Shown: positions 1 to 9,096 of the stretch, one piece after another
Position numbering within the stretch: the first letter of the stretch is position 1
Layout: every line of letters starts with the position of its first letter
Assembly: GCA_947177325.1 (NCBI GenBank)
Contig: CAMWUH010000003.1
Location: forward strand, 1 to 32,122
Direction of reading: 5' to 3'
DNA length: 32,122 nt
From: an uncultured Bacteroidales bacterium
Lineage (GTDB): Bacteria > Bacteroidota > Bacteroidia > Bacteroidales > Muribaculaceae
Notes under the pieces: generated by a model
Told to the model about the DNA's origin: nothing
What the model saw: the letters and a program-made list of their open reading frames with translations, nothing else
The model's database searches: none
Translations under genes and position numbers: made by a program

Positions 1-51
1 ACGACCCCCTGATTAACAGTCAGGTGCTCTAACCAACTGAGCTACTGAAGC
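1..51 (-). tRNA. tRNA-Asn (GTT), 3' end cut by window edge
   Basis: Reverse complement reads GCTTCAG-TAGCTCAGTTGGTTAGAGC-ACCTGACTGTTAATCAGGGGGTCGT: D-arm plus anticodon loop CTGTTAATC with GTT anticodon. Confidence 0.92.
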
Positions 52-63
52 ATTTGCAGTTTT

Positions 64-83
64 AAGCCCCGCTATCGGGGCTT
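64..83. other. GC-rich hairpin (AAGCCCCG-CTAT-CGGGGCTT)
   Basis: Perfect 8-bp stem with 4-nt loop between the tRNA-Asn promoter and the tRNA. A T-rich tail is present only on the + strand. Confidence 0.6.
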
Positions 84-91
84 TTGCTTTG

Positions 92-122
92 CAAATTTAC
101 ATCTTTTATTTTTTATGTGCAA
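92..122 (-). promoter_or_regulatory. Bacteroidetes-type promoter for tRNA-Asn
   Basis: Minus strand TTG (122-120), 20-nt spacer, TAAATTTG (99-92), matching TTG-N19-21-TAnnTTTG. Confidence 0.7.
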
Positions 123-169
123 CATTTTGTACCATTTTTTTGGTATAGTTTTTTTTAACGAATTTTTGA

Positions 170-218
170 CGGAGGGGATATTTTGAGATTTTTCGGGTAT
201 GGGTAACCCTTAACTTTG
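170..218 (+). promoter_or_regulatory. Composite promoter of the holin/amidase operon: 24-bp box + 17-nt spacer + TAACTTTG
   Basis: CGGAGGGGATATTTTGAGATTTTT (170-193) is identical to the reverse complement of 18824-18847. -7 box TAACTTTG is at 211-218, with identical spacing at both loci. Confidence 0.75.
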
Positions 219-343
219 TACTACAATAACCGGTCATTGATTCAGTAATCACTTATTTTTAAACTTTATTATTCATTCTCACAATTCATTAATCCAATCC
301 CTGACAACTATTCTATAACCCTAACCCTAAAAAACAACAATCT

Positions 344-829
344 ATGCTTTACGATTTTTTTATCATTCATTATCTTGAATTTTGTGTGTGGCTAACTATT
401 GTTTATGTAGCCGTAACCGTGGCCGTTGCCTTAGACCTCATTACCGGCATCCGCAAATCGCGCATCAACGGCACGAAAATGAACTCGCGCGGACTGAAGC
501 GCACCTGCAGCAAGTTGACCCACTATCTTTTGCCTATGGTTGCTTTCACGCTCGTCGATGTAGTGATTGCAGTGAAGTTCGCTGCCCCCTGGCTCACTTT
601 GACCTATGGCGCTTTCTGCATCATCTGCGAGGCGTGTTCGATATTTGAATCGGCCGCCGATAAACGCCAGCTTCGTCGATCGGCCGACATGCTTGCCCGC
701 TTGCGCAAACTCGATAATAAGGAGGCTATCGACTTGCTTGAGCAATTAATCCGTGAATTTACCGAGCGCCAAGTCAGTGGCGATGAGAAAAAGTGTGAAA
801 TGACTGCCGGGAAAGGGGGTGAACAATGA
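344..829 (+). CDS. Phage holin family protein
   Basis: 161 aa with several hydrophobic segments (VWLTIVYVAVTVAVALDLITGIRKS...; LLPMVAFTLVDVVIAV). Resembles the phage_holin_4 type; followed by an overlapping amidase. Confidence 0.75.
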   Translation: MLYDFFIIHYLEFCVWLTIVYVAVTVAVALDLITGIRKSRINGTKMNSRGLKRTCSKLTHYLLPMVAFTLVDVVIAVKFAAPWLTLTYGAFCIICEACSIFESAADKRQLRRSADMLARLRKLDNKEAIDLLEQLIREFTERQVSGDEKKCEMTAGKGGEQ

Positions 830-1251
830 GTTCAGCTACATCTCAGCCGCAAGCTCGCTTGATAAATTTGATTGTGGTGCACTGCTCGGCCACGGAGCAA
901 GGGCGTGATTTCTGCGCTGCCGACATTGACCGCTGGCATCGCGAGCGCGGGTTTGCCCGCATCGGCTACCACTATGTTATCCGTCTTGACGGCACTATTG
1001 AGCAGGGGCGCCCTGAATCGGCCGTTGGCGCTCACTGCCAGGGCTATAATTGCAACTCTATCGGCATCTGCTATACCGGCGGCCTATGTCGAGGGGTGCC
1101 GGCCGATACTCTGACCGAGCCGCAGCTTGCATCATTGCGACGATTGATTGCCGATTTGAAAAGACGCTATCGGGGGGCGCGGGTAGTTGGGCATCGCGAT
1201 TTAAATCCCCACAAAGCTTGCCCATGCTTCGATGTGGCTGCCCGACTTTAG
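826..1251 (+). CDS. N-acetylmuramoyl-L-alanine amidase (Amidase_2-type endolysin)
   Basis: IVVHCSATEQG..., GYHYVIRLDGTIEQGRP, GAHCQGYNCNSIGICYTGG and VVGHRDLNPHKACPCFD retain the amidase_2 zinc-ligand pattern. ATGA overlap with the holin. Confidence 0.9.
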   Translation: MSSATSQPQARLINLIVVHCSATEQGRDFCAADIDRWHRERGFARIGYHYVIRLDGTIEQGRPESAVGAHCQGYNCNSIGICYTGGLCRGVPADTLTEPQLASLRRLIADLKRRYRGARVVGHRDLNPHKACPCFDVAARL

Positions 1252-2366
1252 TCAATGATTATCCGGGCGGCACGCTCGGGCGCGTTGAGCTCGGGGTTGA
1301 GGCGGGCGCGCATTTCGGCGTAGCCGTGAAGCTGCTCTTGTCGCTCCGGAGTGTCAGCAAGCAGAGGTGTCAGCCGGGCATCGACTGCCTCGGGGGTGCA
1401 TTGGTGAAGCAGCATTTCCGGTATGATTTCGCGATCGGTAATCAAGTTGGGAAGTGACACGAATTTCACTTTCAGCAGACGCTTGAACAGGTTGTAGGTC
1501 AATCGGCTTCCGTTAGCGCGGTAACACACCACTTGGGGCGTTCCTAACAGGGCGGCTTCAAGGGTGGCCGTACCGCTGGTGACGAGGGCGGCTTCGGCGC
1601 CTGCCATCAGGTCGAATGTAACGCCGCTGAGGCGTGGCAGACTTGACAAGCCGTTGTAGAAATCGTCGCCAATTCCCGGGGCTGCCGCCACTACGGCTCT
1701 GAATTCAGGGTGACGCTTTGCCACTGACTCCATTATAGGCAAATTATTGCGGATTTCGGCTTTTCGGCTGCCGGGCACGAGCAGCAGGAGTTTGCCGTCG
1801 GCCGGTGCTCCGGCTCGCTCCAACAGTTCTTCGCGGCCAATAATCGTTTTTCGCCGTTCATCAACTTCAGCCAGCGAGGGATTGCCCACGTATATGGCTT
1901 CATAGTCGTGGCGCTCCCGGAAATATTTCGGCTCAAAGGGGAGTATCGACAAGATTCTGATGCCCAGTTTCTTGAATTGCTTCACGCGCCCCTCTTTCCA
2001 TGCCCACACTTTTGGCGATATGTACCAATAAACCGGTATCCCCATCTCAGCAGCCTCACGCGCCAGCTTGAGGTTAAATGAGGGGTAGTCAACCAGCACT
2101 AATCGGTCGGGCTTGGCTTGTCGCAGTGCTTGTCGGGCCGTCGAGAGATTGCGCATCACTGCCTTCAAGTGCTTCACAACCTCCACAAATCCCATATATG
2201 CCATTCGGTTGTAGTGAATCACCGGAGCGTGACCTGCAACCTCGGCCATCATGTCGCCGCCTAAAAATGTAAATTGCGCTTCCGGGTCTGCCACGCGTAG
2301 TGATTGCATTAATTGCGAGGCGTGGAGGTCGCCCGAGGCTTCGCCGGCTGAAATAAAATAGTGCAT
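1248..2366 (-). CDS. lpxB: Lipid-A-disaccharide synthase
   Basis: MHYFISAGEASGDLHASQLMQSL, FLGGDMM, YISPKVWAWKEGRVKQ and LVTSGTATLEAALLGTPQVVCYR. Start set at MHYF; the supplied ORF extends upstream to 2423. Confidence 0.93.
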   Translation of the reverse strand: MHYFISAGEASGDLHASQLMQSLRVADPEAQFTFLGGDMMAEVAGHAPVIHYNRMAYMGFVEVVKHLKAVMRNLSTARQALRQAKPDRLVLVDYPSFNLKLAREAAEMGIPVYWYISPKVWAWKEGRVKQFKKLGIRILSILPFEPKYFRERHDYEAIYVGNPSLAEVDERRKTIIGREELLERAGAPADGKLLLLVPGSRKAEIRNNLPIMESVAKRHPEFRAVVAAAPGIGDDFYNGLSSLPRLSGVTFDLMAGAEAALVTSGTATLEAALLGTPQVVCYRANGSRLTYNLFKRLLKVKFVSLPNLITDREIIPEMLLHQCTPEAVDARLTPLLADTPERQEQLHGYAEMRARLNPELNAPERAARIIID

Positions 2367-2703
2367 AGTTGGGGGAATTGTGAAGTGTATTGCAAATTTA
2401 CCATATTGGCAAGAAAAAAGCAAGAAGCGGCAGACGGCAGCAATAACGGGAATTGATTAGATGTGATGTAAATGTAACAGGAATAAAACTATTGTAACCG
2501 TAATGTATTAAATGAAAAATTAGATTTTTTTAAAAATATTTCGTCTTATAAACTGTTGTAAAATAGCAAAATACGCGAAATTCAGTATTTTTCTTGGAAA
2601 AAATTCAAAAATAATCTGAACAAAACAAAATTTGTCAATGTTATATAATCGTAACAAAGATGTAACTAAGTGATGTTTGTGTAACATGATTGAACTTTCT
2701 TAA

Positions 2704-2744
2704 AGACCTACAGAATTCACTATTCAGACCTTAAGAATTCACTA
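2704..2744 (+). repeat. Tandem repeat, 2 copies of AGACCT(AC/TA)AGAATTCACTA, period 22
   Basis: 2704-2722 AGACCTACAGAATTCACTA and 2726-2744 AGACCTTAAGAATTCACTA; 17/19 identical. Confidence 0.85.
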
Positions 2745-2767
2745 CATTTCCTTTGAACTATCAGCTG

Positions 2768-2801
2768 ATGCTCCGGTCCCGAAAGCCGGAGCATTTTTTT
2801 T
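2768..2801 (+). terminator. Rho-independent terminator
   Basis: ATGCTCCGG-tcccgaaag-CCGGAGCAT followed by a T run. Confidence 0.85.
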
Positions 2802-2837
2802 GCTTGTACCGTAGCATTGCTTCCCGCAAAGAAATAA

Positions 2838-2874
2838 TCTCCCCTCTCTGCGCCGATGGCGGGGAAAGGGGAGA
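2838..2874 (-). terminator. Probable terminator downstream of the GH31 gene
   Basis: Imperfect TCTCCCCT.../...AGGGGAGA stem with a T-rich tail (ATTATTTCTTTG) on the minus strand. Confidence 0.5.
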
Positions 2875-2888
2875 CTATTTATAGTGGC

Positions 2889-5273
2889 TTATTTAATGGT
2901 TGCTTTGATATCGCCCGAAGCGGGGCAAACTACTGTGAATTTCAGGCAACGGAGTTTTTTGGAGTAGCTGAATTTCAGTTTTTGATTGCCTGCGGTCACT
3001 TGACTCGGTTTGCGGTTAACATCGTAGATTTCAATGTTGAAGGTGGTTTCGGGCGTGTCAGGAGAGCCGGATACGGTCAGCGTTTTTTCGCCGTTGTTGT
3101 CCACTTCAAGGTAGAGGCCGAAACCTGTCAATTCGTCAGCTGTTGGTTTGGAGCCTTGCGGTATGGCAAGCATCCCTACTGCTTCACCGTCGGCGGTGGG
3201 GAAGATACGGGCTGTGAAGAGGTCGTTGCGATAGTCGGCGGTAGAGGTCATGGGATAGTCGGCCATGAAGATGACAGAGCCGTCGGCAGCATAGTGGGGC
3301 AACACATTCAGGGGTGCCTTAACAACCTCGGTATTGCCGCCGGTGATGATGGTGGCGGGGTTGTTGAGGTCAAACCATCGGTTGCCGCCGGGGAAGAACA
3401 CCGGGCGCTCCGTGGTGCCGGGGGTAAGCACAGGTGCCACCATCACATCCTCGCCCCACATAAATTGGTCGACTATAGTATCGGTAGCGGCTGTCAGCGA
3501 ATTGTCGCGGAAGTTGAGGGGACGCACAAGCGATGAGCCGTAAACGTGGTTGTCGAAGGCCAGCGTCACGTTGTAGGGGAGCCAACGATAGCGCTCTTTG
3601 ATGATGGGAAGGAGAATTTCTTTTTCAAGCTCAGGGTAGTTGAAAGGCTCGGCATATTCCTGAGCGTGAGTGCGGAGCATCGGGGAGAAGAGCCCGAGTT
3701 GCAGCCATCGCACATATAGCTCCGGCAAGAAGGGGTTTTCGGGGTCAACGGCAAATCCGCCTACGTCATGGCCCATATAGCCAAGGCCGGAAAGGCCTGA
3801 GTTGATCATGATGGGGATTTGGGCCTGGAGGCCGGCCCATGAGCGCGACACGTCGGTCGACCAGGGGAACACGCCGTAGCGTTGCAGGCCTATAGTGCCG
3901 CCGCGCATCATAATCATGGGACGCTCGTCGGGGAAGTTTTCAGCCAGCATGTCAGCGATGATTTTCGACCATTCGTTACCGTAGAGGTTATGGTATTGGC
4001 GAGTGGTCAGGCCATTATGGTGAACGAGCGAGTCGGGGTGAACTTCAGGTTCGCCCAAGTCGCCCCAGAAGCCGTCAACGCCGTCGAGGTGCATCTGCTT
4101 GTATTGCTCGGCAAGCCATGAGCGGGTGGCGGGGTTGGAAACGTCGAGCATGCCGCCTTCGCCCACCCAGATTTTCACTTCGCCGGGGCGTCCAAGCGAG
4201 TCGGGCACGAGCATACCGTTCTCGGCCAGGAAGTTATAGTTGTCGATGCCACGGCCGTTGCGGAGCACGTAGGGCTGCGAGATGCTGACGAGGTTAACGT
4301 TCTTGTCTTGCAGGGTCTTGAGCATCTGCTTGTAGTCGCCCCATTGCTCGGGGTCCCAGGCCAAGCGGCCCATATCCTGCTCTTGGCCATACCAGTAGAG
4401 GTCGAGCACGATGCCGTCGAGCGGATAGCCGGCTTGCTGCAGGCGTTCAACGGTCCGGAGAGTTTCGTCGGCGGTTTTGTAGCCATATTTCGAGGTGATG
4501 TAACCGAGGGTCCAGAGCGGGGGGAGGGGTTGAAAACCGGTGAGGAATGCTGTGGCGCCAACGGTTTGCGACAGAGAGGTCTGCTGGTTGTCGTCGAAGA
4601 GGGCGGCAACATAATATGTGATGGGATAGTTGGCCTCTGATGTATAGGTGATTGGGTCGGAGAGTACCAGCTCGGCAGCGGCATAGTCGTCGAAGATGAG
4701 AGCGAAGCCGCCCGACGTAATCACCATAGGCATGGTGATGTTCATTTGAGAAATGCGAGGGTCGCCGGCTCCGTAGCCGTAGTTCTGACGGTTATACATC
4801 ACAAGGGTGTCGCCGGCTAAGTTAACCTTGTGGCCACGCTCGCCGGCGCCGTAATACGACAGGCCGGCCGGGGTAGTGAGCTGCATGGTGCGGAAGCCCT
4901 CGGGAGTAATGCCGCGCATGCCGGTGTCGATGATGTTGGCGTCGCCGACTTCTATTGAAACTGCACCTGAGTTATTGTTGAGCAACACATTGATGGGCTG
5001 CACCGGCGACGACAGTGTCTGGGTGTTGCCGACGCGCGAGGTAGTGGCCTCAAACTCTTTATAGGTTTGCAGATTATCCAACGCGATAACCTTCGAGTCG
5101 GGTATGACTTCACCGACAGGAGCGTTGGTGATACGCACAGCGAAGGGGGTAACCATAGTCGCGGTTACCTGACGGCCGTCGCGAGTGATGGTAGTGATTG
5201 AATTTCGCTCTTGAGCCACGCTTGCAACGAGCGAAGCAGCCATGATGAGCGATGTAACGATTATTTTTTTCAT
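2889..5273 (-). CDS. Glycoside hydrolase family 31 (alpha-glucosidase / 4-alpha-glucosyltransferase-like), secreted
   Basis: Signal peptide MKKIIVTSLIMAASLVASVAQ; GH31 motifs GIVLDLYWYG, GVDGFWGDLGEPE and MMRGGTIGLQRYGVFPWSTDVSRSW. Confidence 0.9.
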   Translation of the reverse strand: MKKIIVTSLIMAASLVASVAQERNSITTITRDGRQVTATMVTPFAVRITNAPVGEVIPDSKVIALDNLQTYKEFEATTSRVGNTQTLSSPVQPINVLLNNNSGAVSIEVGDANIIDTGMRGITPEGFRTMQLTTPAGLSYYGAGERGHKVNLAGDTLVMYNRQNYGYGAGDPRISQMNITMPMVITSGGFALIFDDYAAAELVLSDPITYTSEANYPITYYVAALFDDNQQTSLSQTVGATAFLTGFQPLPPLWTLGYITSKYGYKTADETLRTVERLQQAGYPLDGIVLDLYWYGQEQDMGRLAWDPEQWGDYKQMLKTLQDKNVNLVSISQPYVLRNGRGIDNYNFLAENGMLVPDSLGRPGEVKIWVGEGGMLDVSNPATRSWLAEQYKQMHLDGVDGFWGDLGEPEVHPDSLVHHNGLTTRQYHNLYGNEWSKIIADMLAENFPDERPMIMMRGGTIGLQRYGVFPWSTDVSRSWAGLQAQIPIMINSGLSGLGYMGHDVGGFAVDPENPFLPELYVRWLQLGLFSPMLRTHAQEYAEPFNYPELEKEILLPIIKERYRWLPYNVTLAFDNHVYGSSLVRPLNFRDNSLTAATDTIVDQFMWGEDVMVAPVLTPGTTERPVFFPGGNRWFDLNNPATIITGGNTEVVKAPLNVLPHYAADGSVIFMADYPMTSTADYRNDLFTARIFPTADGEAVGMLAIPQGSKPTADELTGFGLYLEVDNNGEKTLTVSGSPDTPETTFNIEIYDVNRKPSQVTAGNQKLKFSYSKKLRCLKFTVVCPASGDIKATIK

Positions 5274-5352
5274 GATTGAAACCGGTTAAGATTGCAGTTT
5301 ATGTAGATTGATTGAGATTGGCGGTATATTGAAAAACCCAATTGGGTTACCT

Positions 5353-6009
5353 TTATTTGCGGTTGAAGTCGGCCGGAATTTCGCCCCATCGGTCTGTGTC
5401 CCATTTTAGGATGCGCGAGTGGTAGGGGTGGGATTGTATCCAGGCATCGGCACGAGCCAGCAGTTCGCGAATTTTGGCGTTTTGCTGAGTAGGCTTGAGA
5501 GTGGATTTATTTCCGCGGTTGCGAATCCACGACTGTGCGGTGCGCGAGTCAGAGTAGATGACTGTGTGGTCGTTGCCGTTTTTGTTGAGGAGGGCGAGGG
5601 CGTGGATGAGCGCCAGATATTCGGCAATGTTGTTTGTGCCCCCTTCGAGCGGCCCCACGCGGAAAATTTCAGCGCCGGTGGCAGTATCGACACATCGATA
5701 TTCAATCGGGCCGGGATTTTTGGAGCAAGCGCCGTCGACACAAATCGAGTCGCGGATAACGTCGGGGTGCTCGTCGATGTTGAAGGTAGCGAGCGAGTCG
5801 GCACGGTGGGAGGCAATGGCGCGAAGCATCGATTTCTGCTCGTCGGGGTCGCCACGAAAGGCTCGTGTGGCCATCTCTTGCGTAGGGAAGGCTTTGAACC
5901 GCGCTCCCGGGAAGCCGTCGATTTGCAGCTTTGCCTCCTCCCATGAGTCGTAGATGCCGGGGGAGTAGCCTACCCACACAACATAGAATTTCTTTCTGTA
6001 TTCACCCAT
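5353..6009 (-). CDS. rnhA: Ribonuclease H1 with N-terminal viroplasmin-like domain
   Basis: KKFYVVWVGYSPGIYDSWEEAKLQIDGFPGARFKAFPT (viroplasmin fold) plus ICVDGACSKNPGPIEYR, GTNNIAEYLALIHAL and YSDSRTAQSWI. Confidence 0.93.
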   Translation of the reverse strand: MGEYRKKFYVVWVGYSPGIYDSWEEAKLQIDGFPGARFKAFPTQEMATRAFRGDPDEQKSMLRAIASHRADSLATFNIDEHPDVIRDSICVDGACSKNPGPIEYRCVDTATGAEIFRVGPLEGGTNNIAEYLALIHALALLNKNGNDHTVIYSDSRTAQSWIRNRGNKSTLKPTQQNAKIRELLARADAWIQSHPYHSRILKWDTDRWGEIPADFNRK

Positions 6010-6024
6010 ATAGATCTTCAGAAT

Positions 6025-7200
6025 TTACATCAGTTGGAGGAAAATAGTTATGTCGGTGGCGCGACACTTCACGAGGCGGCCAACTTCGCGATTGGTCACT
6101 TTGCCCAGGAAAGTGAGCACCGCACCGCGCAGCCCGGGGGTGAGTTTCAAGGCGTTGGTGACCCCTTCACACACCATCACGTCATCGAGCAGCGTGTTGA
6201 GCGAGTTAGACAGAGCCATGGCCGCCGTGCGAGGCACAGCGTTGCCGGGGTTGACATAGACCTTGCGGCGGTCGATACCGGCCGCTTGGCGTGCCTCTGA
6301 CAGGTCGATGCAAGGGAGTGAGGGGAAAAGGCGGCCGGCACGGGGAGTCAGGTCGTAAATAAGCACTCCGCGCTTCATTTGCTCCACCATCATGGCGTCG
6401 ATGGCAAAGGTCGACGGGAAGCCGCCGGTGGCGATGACCACATCGGCCGAGCGGAGAGCCGACTCGACTACCTTGGCGTGGCAGGCCGAACCTATGATTT
6501 GCGGGCCGAGGTCGCGGATGGCTGAGCGGAGCGAGTAAACATCGTTGTCAAACATTCTGACCATCGCACCCAATCCCGTAGCTGACCTTGCGGCGGCGAT
6601 AGCTGCCAGTCCCGAGCCGAAAATGGTTACTTCGCAGGGCACAATCCCGGCTACTCCGCCGAGCAATATTCCTTTGCCTGATTGCGAATCGGCAAGCAAT
6701 GATGAAGCTAAAGCAATGGCTGCCCGGCCGTCGATTTCGGCTAAAATGTCGGCAAATGGATGGTTGCCGCGAGGGTCGGTGATAAGGTCAAGGGCAATGG
6801 TGACAATGCCGCGCATGAGCATCGCATTGATTGCCGAGGGGTGCCAGCGCTCAAGGTGCATCAGAGTGAGCAGCATGGCTCCGCGGCGCATCATGTCGAT
6901 GTCGGGGCGTTGAGGCTCGGCAGTGTAGATAACCACATCGGCAGCAAGCGCTGCCGCGCGGTCGGCAATCTCGATGCCTCGGCGGGCGTATGCGTTGTCG
7001 TTATAGTGGATTGGGTCGGCAGCCCCGGCTTCGATAATTACGCGGTAGCCTCGCTCCAAAAGCGTAGCCGCCCCCTCGGGAGTCAGAGGAAAGCGGTGTT
7101 CCGAATCAGAGTGAATGGCGGGCAGCCCTATTGACAGTTTGCGACGCGAGGTTGCTATCTGCGCAGGCTGCTCAAGCGGGGAGCCGTAAGGGTTTATCAT
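6025..7200 (-). CDS. Alanine dehydrogenase / PNT-like protein (divergent)
   Basis: IGLPAIHSDSEHRFPLTPEGAATLLERGYRVIIEAGAA; Rossmann segment VTIFGSGLAAIAAARSATGLGAMVRMFDND; SADVVIATGG. Confidence 0.75.
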   Translation of the reverse strand: MINPYGSPLEQPAQIATSRRKLSIGLPAIHSDSEHRFPLTPEGAATLLERGYRVIIEAGAADPIHYNDNAYARRGIEIADRAAALAADVVIYTAEPQRPDIDMMRRGAMLLTLMHLERWHPSAINAMLMRGIVTIALDLITDPRGNHPFADILAEIDGRAAIALASSLLADSQSGKGILLGGVAGIVPCEVTIFGSGLAAIAAARSATGLGAMVRMFDNDVYSLRSAIRDLGPQIIGSACHAKVVESALRSADVVIATGGFPSTFAIDAMMVEQMKRGVLIYDLTPRAGRLFPSLPCIDLSEARQAAGIDRRKVYVNPGNAVPRTAAMALSNSLNTLLDDVMVCEGVTNALKLTPGLRGAVLTFLGKVTNREVGRLVKCRATDITIFLQLM

Positions 7201-7757
7201 GATTGAGTCAGAAATTGTGATATAAATCGATTGGCTGATTGGCTGACTTGCTCGTCGGTTTCGAGTTGGGAGGCGTCGAATCGGTGAGGCGTCAGACTGT
7301 AGAATGGTTGACGCTGCTCCAGGGCGTTGACCACAAAGGCGTGGAGCTCGTCGTCGGGCAGATTGGCGACCAACGGACGGCGTGAGCGCTCAATGCGCAG
7401 GCGCTCTACAATGCGCTCGGGGCTGACCTGAAGCCACACGGGCACCCCTCGGCTAAGCATTAGCTCCATGTTGCGGCCATGGCAGGGGGTGCCTCCGCCA
7501 CAGGCTATAATGAGTCGGCGAGAGCCGTCGGCGCGGGCGCAGAGCTCGGCCAGGGCGGCGGTTTCGCGGCGGCGAAACTCAGCTTCGCCATATTGACGGA
7601 ATATTTCAGGTATTGACATGGAAGAGTCGGCCTCGACATAATCGTCGAGGTCGACAAATTCGATGTCGCCGGCCATTTGAGCCAGCTTGCGGCCTAAGGT
7701 GGTTTTACCCGAGGCCATATAGCCTAAAAGAAAGACAGGTCTGCGGGGTTGTTGCAT
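7197..7757 (-). CDS. aroK: Shikimate kinase
   Basis: VFLLGYMASGKTTLGRKLA (Walker A), FVDLDDYVEADSSMSIPEIFRQYGEAEFRRRET, IIACGGGTPC. Confidence 0.93.
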   Translation of the reverse strand: MQQPRRPVFLLGYMASGKTTLGRKLAQMAGDIEFVDLDDYVEADSSMSIPEIFRQYGEAEFRRRETAALAELCARADGSRRLIIACGGGTPCHGRNMELMLSRGVPVWLQVSPERIVERLRIERSRRPLVANLPDDELHAFVVNALEQRQPFYSLTPHRFDASQLETDEQVSQSANRFISQFLTQS

Positions 7758-8203
7758 TATTTTTGGTTAGCCTGACCTTTGGCAAGAAGGTCGCGGATTT
7801 CGGTAAGGAGCACCTCTTCCTTGGTGGGTGCCGGTGGTTCAGCGGGAGCTTCTTCCTCTTTTTTCTTGAATTTTTGGATAAAGCGGATAGCCATGAAGAT
7901 GCAGAAGGCGATGATCAGGAAGTCGATGATGTTTTGGATAAACAAACCGTAGTTGAAGGTAACGGCATCGACAGCTGCGCCGGTAGCTTCGTTGATTTCG
8001 GTTTTTGACCCTTCGCGAAGCATGATGTAGAGGTGGTCGAGTCGCTGACCGCCGGTAGCGAGGCTGATAAGAGGGGTCAAAAGGTCGTTGACCATAGAGG
8101 TGACGATTTTACCGAAGGCACCGCCGATGATCACACCGACTGCCATGTCAACTACATTGCCTTTCATGGCAAAGTCTTTGAAGTCAGAGAGGAATTTTCC
8201 CAT
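7757..8203 (-). CDS. mscL: Large-conductance mechanosensitive channel
   Basis: FLSDFKDFAMKGNVVDMAVGVIIGGAFGKIVTSMVNDLLTPLISL. Confidence 0.96.
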   Translation of the reverse strand: MGKFLSDFKDFAMKGNVVDMAVGVIIGGAFGKIVTSMVNDLLTPLISLATGGQRLDHLYIMLREGSKTEINEATGAAVDAVTFNYGLFIQNIIDFLIIAFCIFMAIRFIQKFKKKEEEAPAEPPAPTKEEVLLTEIRDLLAKGQANQK

Positions 8204-8373
8204 GTTGTTTAATAGTTGTTATAGTGGATGAATAATTTTATCGATGAATTCAGTAGGAGCGAGATTAGATGGGTTGCGAGAGCTAATTTGTAGTTGCCTC
8301 TCTGTTAAATAACCAAAAAGATGGCTAAATAGTTTCAACGCTATGCAAAATTTCGTTGGAGCGCTATGCAAAT

Positions 8374-9042
8374 TTACTGTTTTTTGTCAAGCGATGCAAA
8401 TCTGCGGCGGGCATATTCCACCACTATATCGGCAATATCCTCCATAGGGAGGAGCGAGGTGTCGATCATAAGGTGGTAACTGTCGGGGTGACCCCATCGG
8501 CGGTCGGTATAGAAATTATAGTAGGCGGAGCGGAGTTTGTTGGTTTTTTCGGCCATAGATCGGGCTTTGGAGCGGGAGAGCTCGGGGGTGCGCCCGACGA
8601 TGCGCTCCACGCAGTTGTCGATGGGAGCATAGACAAATACGTTGATCACGCAGGGATGGTCGCGGAGAATGTAGTCAGCCGTGCGCCCTACTATGACGCA
8701 GCTTTGCTGCTCGGCCAGGCGGCGGATTACGTCGCCCTGGGCGTTGTAGATGCGGTCGCCCGAAATCGACGACGGGCCTTGATACCATGAAGATGCCGAC
8801 ATGCCCATATTGAACGACAACACCGACGACAGGAAATTCGGCATCTTTTCATCGTTCTCCTCCACGAAACTCTGGGCCACGCCTGCATCCTTGGCAGCTC
8901 GGCTGAGCAATTCTTTGTCATAGTAGGAGATGCCGAGGCGGTCGGCTATGAGGCGGCCGAGCTGGCGGCCTCCGCTTCCGAATTGTCGGCCTATGGTTAT
9001 CACCAGCGGAGTGGTTGGGGGTTGAGGGTCAGAGTTTTGCAT
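8374..9042 (-). CDS. Cytidylate kinase-like family protein
   Basis: VITIGRQFGSGGRQLGRLIADRLGISYYDKELLSRAAKDAGV; CVIVGRTADYILRDHP. Confidence 0.85.
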   Translation of the reverse strand: MQNSDPQPPTTPLVITIGRQFGSGGRQLGRLIADRLGISYYDKELLSRAAKDAGVAQSFVEENDEKMPNFLSSVLSFNMGMSASSWYQGPSSISGDRIYNAQGDVIRRLAEQQSCVIVGRTADYILRDHPCVINVFVYAPIDNCVERIVGRTPELSRSKARSMAEKTNKLRSAYYNFYTDRRWGHPDSYHLMIDTSLLPMEDIADIVVEYARRRFASLDKKQ

Positions 9043-9096
9043 GGTTTCTGCGAGAGAGGGGGAGAAGTTGGTAGATGAAAAAATTTGGAAAATATA

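Larger units (their letters stand above)
2686..2801 (+). ncRNA. Candidate small RNA ending in a strong intrinsic terminator (5' end unknown)
   Basis: A strong + strand terminator (2768-2801) has no upstream + strand CDS to terminate. The preceding sequence has a 22-nt-period tandem repeat. No clear TAnnTTTG was found, so the start is a guess. Confidence 0.4.

Noticed and set aside
317-330. Telomere-like AACCCTAACCCTAA
   Set aside because: Two-copy chance match in the AT-rich 5' UTR of the holin gene.
2856-3536. 226-aa + strand ORF and other long ORFs antisense to GH31
   Set aside because: Low-complexity Gly/Val/Ala-rich shadow frame opposite a well-supported GH31 gene.
8339-8403. Repeated CGCTATGCAAA-type motif between mscL and the cytidylate kinase-like gene
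   Set aside because: Two near copies at period 23 and a weaker third inside the CDS end; too short and promoter-like to call a repeat family.
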